This document shows positions 56,551 through 64,000 of a stretch of 64,000 nt of DNA, one piece after another. The number at the start of each line of letters is the position of its first letter. Positions within the stretch are counted from its first letter, which is position 1. A program made the translations under genes and the position numbers. The notes beneath the pieces are model-generated. The model was not told where the DNA came from. It made no database searches and saw only the letters and a list, made by a program, of their open reading frames with translations. The stretch lies in the NCBI RefSeq assembly GCF_045310695.1, contig NZ_JBJIAA010000010.1:142072-206071 (forward strand), in the 5' to 3' direction. The DNA comes from Clostridium_S neuense. Its GTDB lineage: Bacteria; Bacillota; Clostridia; Clostridiales; Clostridiaceae.

Positions 56551-58845
56551 ATGAAAGAAATAAAGCTTCATGGAGCACGAATTCATAATCTAAAAAATAT
56601 TAATCTAACGATTCCTAAGCGTCAATTGGTGGTCATTACAGGCATCAGTGGTTCTGGAAAATCTAGTCTTGCATTTGATATCTTGTTTGAAGAAGGTAAG
56701 AACCAGTATCTACGGTCAATTGGTATTTTGGCTGGACTGGATAATGAGGATCGGTTTGATGAGATAGAGGGAATTGGACCAACGGTTGCGGTACACCAAA
56801 ATACCACAAGGCAGAGCAATCCACGTTCTACAGTTGGCACAAAGACTGGAATTTTAAATCAGCTAGCTCTTATATATGCTAGTGATGGAAAAGCTTTAGA
56901 TGAGTATAAGAAACCTCTTTCCCCAAGTTCATTTCTTTATACGACAGCTGATGGCATGTGTATTAGCTGCAAGGGAAGAGGTTCTTATTATGATATTAAT
57001 CTTAAGCAGTTGATCCCGGATAAATTAACAACACTATTAGAGGTTTATGAGAGCCTTAAGGTAACCAGTGGTTTCTTACGGCTTCTAAAGAATAAATATG
57101 GTATGCACTTTGATACTTCCTTCTGGGAGCTTCCAGAAGATATTCAAGACGAAGTGGTTTATGGAACATACGACAATGGGAAACAAAGCTATTGTTTGGA
57201 ACGGATACTAAGAAATGCTCATGAAAAAGGTGAGGATGTGGAGGAAGTTTATGTGAAAACTATCTGTCCAGACTGCCGTGGGGAAAGAGTAGGCGATGAT
57301 GCGAGAGAAGTCTTTTTTTATGGAAAGGGGATTGGACAGCTAGGACAGATGACATTAGCAGAGCTTCTTGATTATCTGGATGAAATACCTGGAGAAGAAC
57401 TTTCTCAGTTTACTAAGAATGTAATAAAAAATGTGAAGCAGAAATTAAAACAGCTGATCAAGTTTCGCTTAGGGCATTTAACTCTTTACCGGGAGATGTC
57501 ATCCTTAAGTGGCGGAGAGGTACAGCGCATCTTTCTTCATTTGCATCTGGAGTCAAAACTGGATTCTCTTATTTATGTATTTGATGAACCTATGGCAGGA
57601 TTACATCCATCTGAGAAGCAAAGCATGATTGAAGCAGTAAAGGAATTAAGAAATCTTGGTAATACAGTGATCGTAGTGGAGCATGATAAAGAGATGATTA
57701 GTCAGGCAGATCATATAGTAGAGATTGGTCCTAAAGCAGGCATAGAAGGTGGAATAGTGGTCTATCAAGGGGATTATAAGGGCTATGTAGAAGCAGACAC
57801 ACTGCTTAGCAAGTATCTTTTTGGTAAACGTACTATGCCAGAACGTAAGGTAAGGATAGATATATTTGATAATAAGGATTGCATAATACTAAAGCATGCT
57901 AATGTTCACTACTTAAAGGATCTTACAGTATCGTTTCCACTTCATGCTATGGTTGGAATTGCAGGATTATCTGGGAGCGGAAAGAGTTCTTTGATAGAGG
58001 ACACGTTATTGAAACGCCTTGCCAGTGCCAGAAAATATGGTCATGCGTACGGTATAACTGGTGTAGAACGGATAAGCAGTTTTGCCAAGATATCGCAGGA
58101 ACCCATTGGTAAAAGTGCTAGTTCTACACCTGCCTCTTATATAGGAATCTGGGATAAAATCCGTGAGCTTTTTTCAAAACAAGAAGAGGCAAAATTAAGA
58201 AATATGGATGCTGGATATTTTTCCTTTCATTCAAAAGGTGCGTGCCCGGACTGTGGAGGAAGTGGCTATGAAAGAATATTTCTGACCTCAGATTTTTCTG
58301 TTGATAAACTTTGCCCCATGTGCCATGGTAAGAGGTTTCAGGAAGAGAGCCTCTTAGTGAAATATAAAGGAAAAACCATTACGGATGTGTTAGAGATGAG
58401 TATTTCACAAGCTGTTTTCTTTTTGGCAGACCAAGCCAGCATTGCAAAACCGCTGCGTATATTAGAGCAGATGGGTATGGGGTATTTAACACTTGGTCAG
58501 CCCACTTCTTCATTGAGTGGAGGTGAGGCGCAGAGAGTCAAGCTTGCCAAAGAACTAGGGAAGCAGCGAGGTGGTAATATGCTTTATGTGCTGGATGAGC
58601 CAACAGCCGGACTTAGCCTATATGATACAGCTTTGCTGCTAAAACTATTAGATAAACTGGTTATAGGCGGCAATTCAGTGATTATTATTGAACACAATAT
58701 AGACGTCTTAAAAAACTGTGATTATATTATTGAGCTTGGTCCGGAAGGCGGAGATATGGGCGGTGAGGTAATTGCGAAAGGGACACCAAAGCAGCTTATA
58801 GCTAGTCCAAATTCGAAGACAGGGAGGTATCTTACATGCTATTAA
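56551..58845 (+). CDS. UvrA-like ABC ATPase (UvrA2/drug-resistance type)
   Basis: A 764-residue double ABC protein of the UvrA superfamily. ABC I: Walker A GISGSGKSSLAFD and signature SSLSGGEVQRIFL; ABC II: GLSGSGKSSLIED and SSLSGGEAQRVKLA with LDEPTAGLSLYD. Zinc modules are present (CISCKGRG, CPDCRGERVG, CPDCGGSGYE, CPMCHGKRF). True UvrA is about 940 residues; the missing part corresponds to the UvrB-binding region, as in UvrA2 and DrrC-type proteins involved in drug tolerance. ATG 56551 follows AGGGGTGAG. The gene overlaps the serine hydrolase gene by 10 nt. Its base composition suggests transfer. Confidence 0.9.
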   Translation: MKEIKLHGARIHNLKNINLTIPKRQLVVITGISGSGKSSLAFDILFEEGKNQYLRSIGILAGLDNEDRFDEIEGIGPTVAVHQNTTRQSNPRSTVGTKTGILNQLALIYASDGKALDEYKKPLSPSSFLYTTADGMCISCKGRGSYYDINLKQLIPDKLTTLLEVYESLKVTSGFLRLLKNKYGMHFDTSFWELPEDIQDEVVYGTYDNGKQSYCLERILRNAHEKGEDVEEVYVKTICPDCRGERVGDDAREVFFYGKGIGQLGQMTLAELLDYLDEIPGEELSQFTKNVIKNVKQKLKQLIKFRLGHLTLYREMSSLSGGEVQRIFLHLHLESKLDSLIYVFDEPMAGLHPSEKQSMIEAVKELRNLGNTVIVVEHDKEMISQADHIVEIGPKAGIEGGIVVYQGDYKGYVEADTLLSKYLFGKRTMPERKVRIDIFDNKDCIILKHANVHYLKDLTVSFPLHAMVGIAGLSGSGKSSLIEDTLLKRLASARKYGHAYGITGVERISSFAKISQEPIGKSASSTPASYIGIWDKIRELFSKQEEAKLRNMDAGYFSFHSKGACPDCGGSGYERIFLTSDFSVDKLCPMCHGKRFQEESLLVKYKGKTITDVLEMSISQAVFFLADQASIAKPLRILEQMGMGYLTLGQPTSSLSGGEAQRVKLAKELGKQRGGNMLYVLDEPTAGLSLYDTALLLKLLDKLVIGGNSVIIIEHNIDVLKNCDYIIELGPEGGDMGGEVIAKGTPKQLIASPNSKTGRYLTCY

Positions 58846-59849
58846 AAACGAAGCTGGAAAAGATAATAAATAGCAGTTATGGTAATATTGGAGGAATGAT
58901 AGTACTAAAGGATGGTAAAACACTATATGAAAACTACTTTAAAGAAAGCAGTGCTGCTAGCACTTTCCATGTTTTTTCAGTGACCAAAAGTATTATTTCC
59001 ATATTGATCGGCATTGCCATAGACAAAGGATATATTAAAAGTATCAACCAAAAGGCATTAGATTTTTTTCCTGATTATTCAGTTAAAAGAGGAGAAAAAA
59101 CGATACAGAAGGTTACTCTTAAGGATATGCTTACAATGACAGCTCCATATAAGTATAAGTCAGAACCCTATACGGAATATTTTGCAAGTGATAACTGGGT
59201 AAACAGTGCACTTGATTTATTAGGAGGCAAAGGAAAAATAGGAGAATTTAGATATACCCCTCTCATAGGACCGGATATTTTGTCTGGTATTCTTGTAAAA
59301 GCAACTGGACAATCTGTGCTTAATTTTGCAACAAAATATTTATTTTCACCACTTAACATTCATGTGGAAGGCAATATAGTTTTTCGTAACGAGGAGGAAC
59401 AACTTGCCTGGTATAAAGAAAAAAATGTAAAAGGCTGGGTTGCTGACAGGGCTGGAGTAAATGCAGCTGGCTGGGGTCTTAATTTGACGCCTGCAGATAT
59501 GGCAAAGATAGGTCAATTATGCTTGAATGAAGGAATATGGGATGGCAAACAAATTATTTCGCCAGCATGGATAAATGAGAGTACAAAGGAACACAGCAGA
59601 TGTAACCAGTGGAAGCTGTCGTATGGTTATCTGTGGTGGATTATTGACGATAAAGAACATGCTTATGCGGCTATGGGAGATGGCGGAAATGTGATTTATG
59701 TCAATGCAAAGAAAAAAATGATAGTAGCCATCGCTTCTTTTTTTGTGCCAAAAGCTAAAGACAGGTTAAAACTTATTAAGAAGTATATTGAACCAGCATT
59801 TGAAGATTGCGAAGGAACAATGCTTCGTCACATTAAAAAAAATCTATAA
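58836..59849 (+). CDS. Serine beta-lactamase-like hydrolase with repeat-derived C-terminus
   Basis: A 337-residue serine hydrolase of the class C beta-lactamase/EstB family without a signal peptide. The catalytic Ser-Lys pair is in FSVTKS (about residue 50); the Tyr motif is LSYGYLWW-like or TAPYKYK, and GDGGN near residue 285 takes the place of the KTG/HxG triad. It overlaps the UvrA-like gene by 10 nt, so the two are coupled. The last 14 residues (ECGEGTMLRHIKKNL-like end) are encoded by repeat copy E, which suggests the natural end was replaced by the insertion. Confidence 0.85.
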   Translation: MLLKTKLEKIINSSYGNIGGMIVLKDGKTLYENYFKESSAASTFHVFSVTKSIISILIGIAIDKGYIKSINQKALDFFPDYSVKRGEKTIQKVTLKDMLTMTAPYKYKSEPYTEYFASDNWVNSALDLLGGKGKIGEFRYTPLIGPDILSGILVKATGQSVLNFATKYLFSPLNIHVEGNIVFRNEEEQLAWYKEKNVKGWVADRAGVNAAGWGLNLTPADMAKIGQLCLNEGIWDGKQIISPAWINESTKEHSRCNQWKLSYGYLWWIIDDKEHAYAAMGDGGNVIYVNAKKKMIVAIASFFVPKAKDRLKLIKKYIEPAFEDCEGTMLRHIKKNL

Positions 59850-60065
59850 ATCTAAGGTGAAAAAATCACAAAATCCTAAGATATTTCAATAACTCGCTGG
59901 GAAAATGCTCGAACAGATTGAAATATCTAAGTATTTTGTAATTTTTTTACCAAGATTTATTAGAATTTTTTTAAACTGTTCCTTCAGCATTGCTCCTTTG
60001 CTCCCTCGGTAGTACAAGGAAAAAATTCCTCCGTGCCTACGGAATTTTAAGCGTGAATCTTTGTA
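59809..60065 (+). repeat. Family 1 fold-back element, copy E
   Basis: A 257-bp element. The outer arms GCGAAGGAACAATGCT and AGCATTGCTCCTTTGC pair with G-T pairs; the inner arms carry AGATATTTCAA / TTGAAATATCT; the tail keeps GGAAAAAATTCCTCCGTGCC. It begins inside the serine hydrolase gene, whose stop lies 40 nt into the left arm. Orientation follows the gene. Confidence 0.9.
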
Positions 60066-60164
60066 AACAATTAAATTTTTATACTATATATTGCCATTAA
60101 TCTCCATTGACTAACCATGCTTACAGTGCATTTTCCGCAGAGAAGTGGAGAAAAAGTTTTCTTT

Positions 60165-61424
60165 TTATTTTTTAAAATTATCTATATCATTTTTAGTTAG
60201 CTCGTACAAGCTATAGCGAGCTTTATGATATATTTTAGTGATGTTTTTTATATCATCGCCGGTTAAATTTAAGATTTTATTCTCTAATTCTTTTGCTGTT
60301 AAGGAATCCTTTATTACTAAGCCTTTTTTGTTGTAATGCTTAATTAATTTTTTATAGTGTTTTCTAAGTTTTTCTTTATTTGATAAGTTGAAATTAAATT
60401 TTGGAACTATATTTGATATATCCTTTTTAAAATCTTCATTTAAAAATGTGGTTTCTGTTGTTGCATCCTGCTGATTTTCTATCTTTGCATTAACAAGAAA
60501 TTTTATTATTTTAGACATAATGAGTGATATTATAAATGCTAATATTAAAAATAAGATTAGATAAACATACTTATTTAAAAAGCTATTGTTTCTATACGTA
60601 CTATTTTCTTGAGCTTGTTTATTACTTTTATTCATATATGGATTTTGAAGCTTTTTAAAAATATTTTCATTGCTTTCTTGGTTTAAACCCGGAGTGTTAT
60701 TTGTTGAAAATATATTAGCTAAGGAGTTTACTAAAGCTTGGTCGCCAATTGAACTTATGGGACTTGTTATGGATAGCGTAAAGCACATAAAAACTAAGAA
60801 TGCAAAAAGCATAGATATAAGCATTTTTTTTGAGCTTAAGCTTATTGGTCTATTAGAGTTAGTTCCAGTTTCTGAATTTATTAATAACTCATATTTGCTT
60901 CGGCTAGAATAAAACAAAAATACCAATGAAAGTATCACAGCATAAAATAAAGTTAAATACCTTGAAGTTAGATTCTTTAATGCATATGAGCCTACTAAAT
61001 TAAGTGATAATAAAACTTCACCTAAAACAAAAAAGGATGCACTGTAAAAAGTAAAATTTATTTTATAGAACTTTCTTATTGAGTTTATTAGTGCTAATAC
61101 GGAATATATGCAATATAAAAATCTTTCGTAATATGGAAATGGAATCAAAATAAATATGCAGGATAAAACTAGGGTTAAGCTCATTGCCACAGCATGTTTT
61201 GACACCTTTATTCTGATTAAATTTATGAGTATAACATAGGCTATTAAAGCTATTTCATGGATAAATATAAAACTATTTTTATGGAATATTCCTAAAATGC
61301 TTAGCATTACAGGATAAAATATTAAAAATAGCATTAAGTTTTCCAAGATCTGAAAAGAAGCTTTTTTAGGCGATTTATTAAACTTTCCTAAGTCAGATAT
61401 TTTGTAACTATCTATTGTATTCAT
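60165..61424 (-). CDS. DUF4129-domain membrane protein
   Basis: A 419-residue membrane protein. About eight helices between residues 25 and 215 are followed by an extracellular linker (about 225-275), another helix (285-305) and a cytoplasmic DUF4129-like tail (KLRKHYKKLIKHYNKKGLVI, then LTAKELENKI and ARYSLYELTKNDID). It is the last gene of the moxR-DUF58-DUF4129 operon and overlaps the DUF58 gene by 17 nt. A transglutaminase-like domain usually accompanies this set but is absent here. Function is unknown; such clusters relate to cell envelope or protease-like activities. Confidence 0.8.
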   Translation of the reverse strand: MNTIDSYKISDLGKFNKSPKKASFQILENLMLFLIFYPVMLSILGIFHKNSFIFIHEIALIAYVILINLIRIKVSKHAVAMSLTLVLSCIFILIPFPYYERFLYCIYSVLALINSIRKFYKINFTFYSASFFVLGEVLLSLNLVGSYALKNLTSRYLTLFYAVILSLVFLFYSSRSKYELLINSETGTNSNRPISLSSKKMLISMLFAFLVFMCFTLSITSPISSIGDQALVNSLANIFSTNNTPGLNQESNENIFKKLQNPYMNKSNKQAQENSTYRNNSFLNKYVYLILFLILAFIISLIMSKIIKFLVNAKIENQQDATTETTFLNEDFKKDISNIVPKFNFNLSNKEKLRKHYKKLIKHYNKKGLVIKDSLTAKELENKILNLTGDDIKNITKIYHKARYSLYELTKNDIDNFKK

Positions 61425-62541
61425 CGCTATTAGTTACCTCCCAAACATAAGTTTTAATCTTTGAACTTAACGGATTAGTTACAGGTGATTCCTTAACGAG
61501 TATTAAATCTACATCTACATTAAATTTCTTTAGAGTCATAAGCTCATTTATGAAAGCTTCGCTATAGTGATGAGAAATAACAATGCATAAGGAATTCGTA
61601 TTTTCTTCAACTTTAAAGTCCTTTAGCATATTAGAAAAACTAAGTTTTTGATTTTCAAGATTTATGCATGCTAGGTTTTTGTAGATTAGGTCAAGCCCAG
61701 CTTTTCCATTTTTATAGGATATGCTAATCGGTTTTTGAGATAAATCATTGATGCCATTTGAATACAAGGAAACGGGGATATTTTTATAAGCACATTTTGC
61801 AGCCATCGATGCAGCAATTCTTATGGATTCTTCAATTTCAGTTTCTGATTCCCAAGATATATATTTTGTAGTATCAAGTAAAATTATAATTTCCATAGAA
61901 GAGGAAGAGTTAAACTCATTTACTTTTAAAGTACCTGTTCTCACAGACGCGGACCAATTAACGGTTTTCATAGAATCGTAGGGAGTATAATCTCGAATTC
62001 CTTTTAACATAAAAGGATCATAAAGTAAGTGCTTTTTTGTTTCTAATTCGCCTATAATGCTATGAAATTTCAGGTCAAAGTTTATTCCAAGTAAAAGCTT
62101 AGGATATACGTATAAAAATTTCTCATCATCTGTGTGAAGCAAGTACTTGTAAAGTATGAATATGTCACTTATAGTTAAAGTGAAATTATTTAAGGAATAA
62201 TAACCTCTTTTTAATGCTTTTACATTTAGACTCCTTACAACTTTTTGATAAGGCAAAATGGAGAAGGAATCCTTTTTATAAAATTCATTGTCTAGAGAAG
62301 CTACTTTCATGTTATCAAACTTTAAATTTCTTGAAACTAGGAATTGAATCTCCAGCCATAGTGCGGGCAGGAACTTTTTGTTTGATATTATTTCCTTCAA
62401 AATCACACTTTCGTTTTCAAATACTTCAGACTTACTTAATTCTAACTTGAAGTCTAAATTCCTAAAGCAGTATTTTGTATAAAGTTTAACTTCATAAATT
62501 ATAAGTATACATACTAGCACTAAAACCCAAATGATTTCCAT
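61408..62541 (-). CDS. DUF58 protein
   Basis: A 377-residue protein. Two N-terminal elements (a membrane helix at residues 1-20) lead to an extracellular beta domain and then the DUF58 motif FMLKGIRDYTPYDSMKTVNW followed by SASVRTGTLKVNEF, with a von Willebrand A-like fold after it (SMEIIILLDTTKYISWESET). DUF58 proteins are chaperone-like partners of MoxR ATPases. It starts 1 nt after the moxR stop and overlaps the DUF4129 gene, so it is the middle gene of the operon. Confidence 0.88.
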   Translation of the reverse strand: MEIIWVLVLVCILIIYEVKLYTKYCFRNLDFKLELSKSEVFENESVILKEIISNKKFLPALWLEIQFLVSRNLKFDNMKVASLDNEFYKKDSFSILPYQKVVRSLNVKALKRGYYSLNNFTLTISDIFILYKYLLHTDDEKFLYVYPKLLLGINFDLKFHSIIGELETKKHLLYDPFMLKGIRDYTPYDSMKTVNWSASVRTGTLKVNEFNSSSSMEIIILLDTTKYISWESETEIEESIRIAASMAAKCAYKNIPVSLYSNGINDLSQKPISISYKNGKAGLDLIYKNLACINLENQKLSFSNMLKDFKVEENTNSLCIVISHHYSEAFINELMTLKKFNVDVDLILVKESPVTNPLSSKIKTYVWEVTNSDEYNR

Positions 62542-62542
62542 A

Positions 62543-63511
62543 CTATTTCATACTCCAATCTTCGGTAGGTACTTTTATTTTATCTAGTATGTTATTTATA
62601 ACGGAAAATCCCGAAACACCTCTTATGCTTAAGGTATCCTTTAATATTATTCTATGGTTAAGTACGTATGGACATAAATATTTTGCATCCTCTGGTATAA
62701 CGTAATTTCTTCCTTGTATGGCAGCATAGGCTTGGCAGCATTTTAAAAGAGAAAGAGCACCTCTTGGACTAACCCCCATAAGAATATCTTCGTTATTTCT
62801 TGTATCCTCAATAATATTTAGAATGTAGCTTTGAATTTCATCATGGACATATACTTTTTTATACTCATTTTTAGCAGCTAATATTTCTTTAATGTTGCAA
62901 ACTGCTTCGATTTTTTCAAGAGGATTATCCATAATAAATCTTTTAAATAGTTGTTTGCTTTCCTCTAAGGTTGGATATCCCATATTTATTTTCATCATAA
63001 ATCTATCAAGCTGAGCCTCTGGCAGTGGAAAAGTTCCTTGATTTTCAATTGGGTTTTCTGTAGCTATTACGAAAAAAGGTTCATCCAATGCATATGTATG
63101 TCCATCAACAGAAATTTGATGCTCTTCCATGGCTTCTAGGAGGCTGGATTGAGTTCTTGGTGTTGCTCTGTTTATTTCATCTGCAAGTAAGATATTTGTA
63201 AATATAGGCCCTTTTCTAAAGGTAAATTCCTTTTCCTTTTGATTGTAATAATTTATTCCTATGAGATCTGAAGGGAGTAAATCTGGTGTGAATTGTATTC
63301 TTTTAAAATTTACATCAATAGATTTTGCAAGGGATTTTGCAAGTACTGTCTTTCCTGTCCCTGGAACATCTTCTATAAGAACATGCCCACCTGCTATTAT
63401 TGATGTGATTAGTAAATCGATTACATTTGACTTGCCAATTATTACTTTTTGTATATTAGTGTTTATAGTTTTTGCTGTTGCTTCTATAATGGTATTATCC
63501 AATTTTAACAC
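62543..63511 (-). CDS. MoxR-family AAA+ ATPase
   Basis: A 322-residue AAA+ ATPase of the MoxR type (MRP subfamily). Walker A is GTGKTVLAKSLA, Walker B ILLADEINRATPRTQSSLLE, sensor 1 FVIATENPIENQGTFPLPEA, with the typical QLDRFMMKINMGYP. It probably remodels partner proteins with the DUF58 protein encoded 1 nt downstream. The ATG lies near the beginning of the operon; no clear ribosome binding site other than AGGGACG is visible upstream. Conserved in many Firmicutes. Confidence 0.94.
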   Translation of the reverse strand: MLKLDNTIIEATAKTINTNIQKVIIGKSNVIDLLITSIIAGGHVLIEDVPGTGKTVLAKSLAKSIDVNFKRIQFTPDLLPSDLIGINYYNQKEKEFTFRKGPIFTNILLADEINRATPRTQSSLLEAMEEHQISVDGHTYALDEPFFVIATENPIENQGTFPLPEAQLDRFMMKINMGYPTLEESKQLFKRFIMDNPLEKIEAVCNIKEILAAKNEYKKVYVHDEIQSYILNIIEDTRNNEDILMGVSPRGALSLLKCCQAYAAIQGRNYVIPEDAKYLCPYVLNHRIILKDTLSIRGVSGFSVINNILDKIKVPTEDWSMK

Positions 63512-63734
63512 GTCCCTTTGTGATTTTATTAAATATATTATAGTATAATATGGTTGCGCAAAGATTAGGAGCTATATACAAATATTTAATCTTAAATTTA
63601 TAATAATTGGCAAAGATTATACAGTTAGCTTATTATGAAGCGTGTTATAGAAGAATAAGATTTGAATATTCCTGCACGCATAAGGCATTTTTCTGGTGCA
63701 GATTTATTTTATACCTTGTATTGCCATGAAAGTG

Positions 63735-63781
63735 AAGTAACAGTACTTTGAAATTATTTAATATTCAAGGTACTGTTACTT
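63735..63781. terminator. Hairpin upstream of the moxR operon
   Basis: AAGTAACAGTACTTTGAA and TTCAAGGTACTGTTACTT pair (18 bp, one G-T). No T run follows on the plus strand. The preceding 63660-63730 bases contain a short open stretch (DLNIPARIRHFSGADL...) that may be the tail of a lost gene. Confidence 0.5.
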
Positions 63782-63898
63782 AATATATTCATATCGGCTA
63801 AACTTCTAGATTAGTGAAAGCACTAAAATATGATTCGGGAATCACGTGGGCTTGCGCCCAAACCCCTTAGATGATAAATAAGACTAATATTTAGTTCA

Positions 63899-63924
63899 AG
63901 AAGGATAATGGGCTAAAGCCCAAA
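63899..63924 (+). repeat. Family 3 short repeat, copy b
   Basis: AAGAAGGATAATGGGCTAAA then GCCCAAAC, matching 41185-41212 apart from one base. GGGC and GCCC pair around CTAAA. Confidence 0.6.
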
Positions 63925-63942
63925 CAATGTCATCAACTTAAG

Positions 63943-63980
63943 AAAAAAATTTGGATTTTATAAAAATCCAAATTTTTTTT
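63943..63980. terminator. Strong bidirectional hairpin near the window end
   Basis: AAAAAAATTTGGATTTT and AAAATCCAAATTTTTTT pair perfectly (17 bp) around ATA. Both strands show A/T runs, so it can stop transcription from either side. Confidence 0.8.
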
Positions 63981-64000
63981 ATTTTTAAATATATTTTTAT

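Noticed and set aside
4882..60065. Group II introns or a retron as the source of family 1
   Set aside because: No domain V-like motif, reverse transcriptase or msr-like sequence is present in or near the copies; only the orientation bias is similar.
63660..63752. Open stretch reading DLNIPARIRHFSGADLFYTL near the window end
   Set aside because: It looks protein-like but lacks a start and is under 35 residues; at most a gene scrap, not recorded as a feature of its own.
1..64000. CRISPR array
   Set aside because: No set of short repeats with regular unique spacers occurs; the repeats found are long, dispersed and at gene ends.

Overview
The window is AT-rich, Gram-positive, endospore-former DNA. 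The conserved block tRNA-Ser, SRP RNA, dnaX, ybaB, recR, a DUF2508 gene and bofA (pro-sigma-K processing inhibitor), together with Clostridium-style ribosome binding sites and GTG/TTG starts, points to Clostridium sensu stricto, probably near the C. acetobutylicum group. The species placement is inference; no search was run.

Layout. (1) 1-3650: right end of a prophage, with a lysis module (coiled-coil protein, exported GH25 lysozyme, LLH-type holin), a zinc-ribbon protein and three tiny regulators. It ends at a 3' tRNA-Ser fragment that looks like attR. (2) 3650-14500: accessory transport and regulation: paired half-size chromate transporters, a decayed MFS pump beside a transposase scrap, two MATE pumps with TetR and MarR regulators, an EamA exporter behind an excisionase-type HTH protein, a CBS protein and an AIM24-family protein. 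(3) 14900-19380: the housekeeping block. (4) 19400-30800: an M20 amidohydrolase, a very large hybrid kinase with two kinase cores and its SARP-like response regulator, then a giant NHL-repeat surface protein split by a dinucleotide frameshift. (5) 30800-40800: a YtrA-type GntR/ABC operon with a G10 tract at a start site, type I pullulanase, and a second ABC-2 exporter operon with a lipoprotein adaptor. (6) 41600-49250: a secreted phosphoesterase, an HTH/DUF4180 pair, a DUF421 protein, the uxuB-uxuA hexuronate genes with a GntR regulator, and an acetyltransferase. (7) 49750-64000: a 56-residue protein, a DnaA-box cluster before sfsA, a NUDIX protein, a PadR-controlled ABC exporter operon ending in an AraC regulator, a UvrA-like ABC protein with a serine hydrolase, and a moxR/DUF58/DUF4129 operon.

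The most unusual signal is not a gene. Two families of long, structured intergenic elements are scattered through the window. Family 1 (253-257 bp, five full copies plus a fragment) is a long fold-back hairpin followed by a conserved tail, and its arms change together between copies. Family 2 (296-298 bp in the two intact copies, plus two altered copies) has TAGATA-type inverted ends. All nine full or near-full copies begin at or within a few tens of bases of a stop codon, and all are in the same orientation relative to the gene they follow. Two family 1 copies appear to have altered the C-terminus of the gene they follow. This looks like a mobile or regulatory system aimed at gene 3' ends.

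Other noteworthy signals are seven DnaA boxes or near-boxes before sfsA, a G10 tract at a translation start, a shared PadR operator in two promoters, and an apparently leaderless marR.
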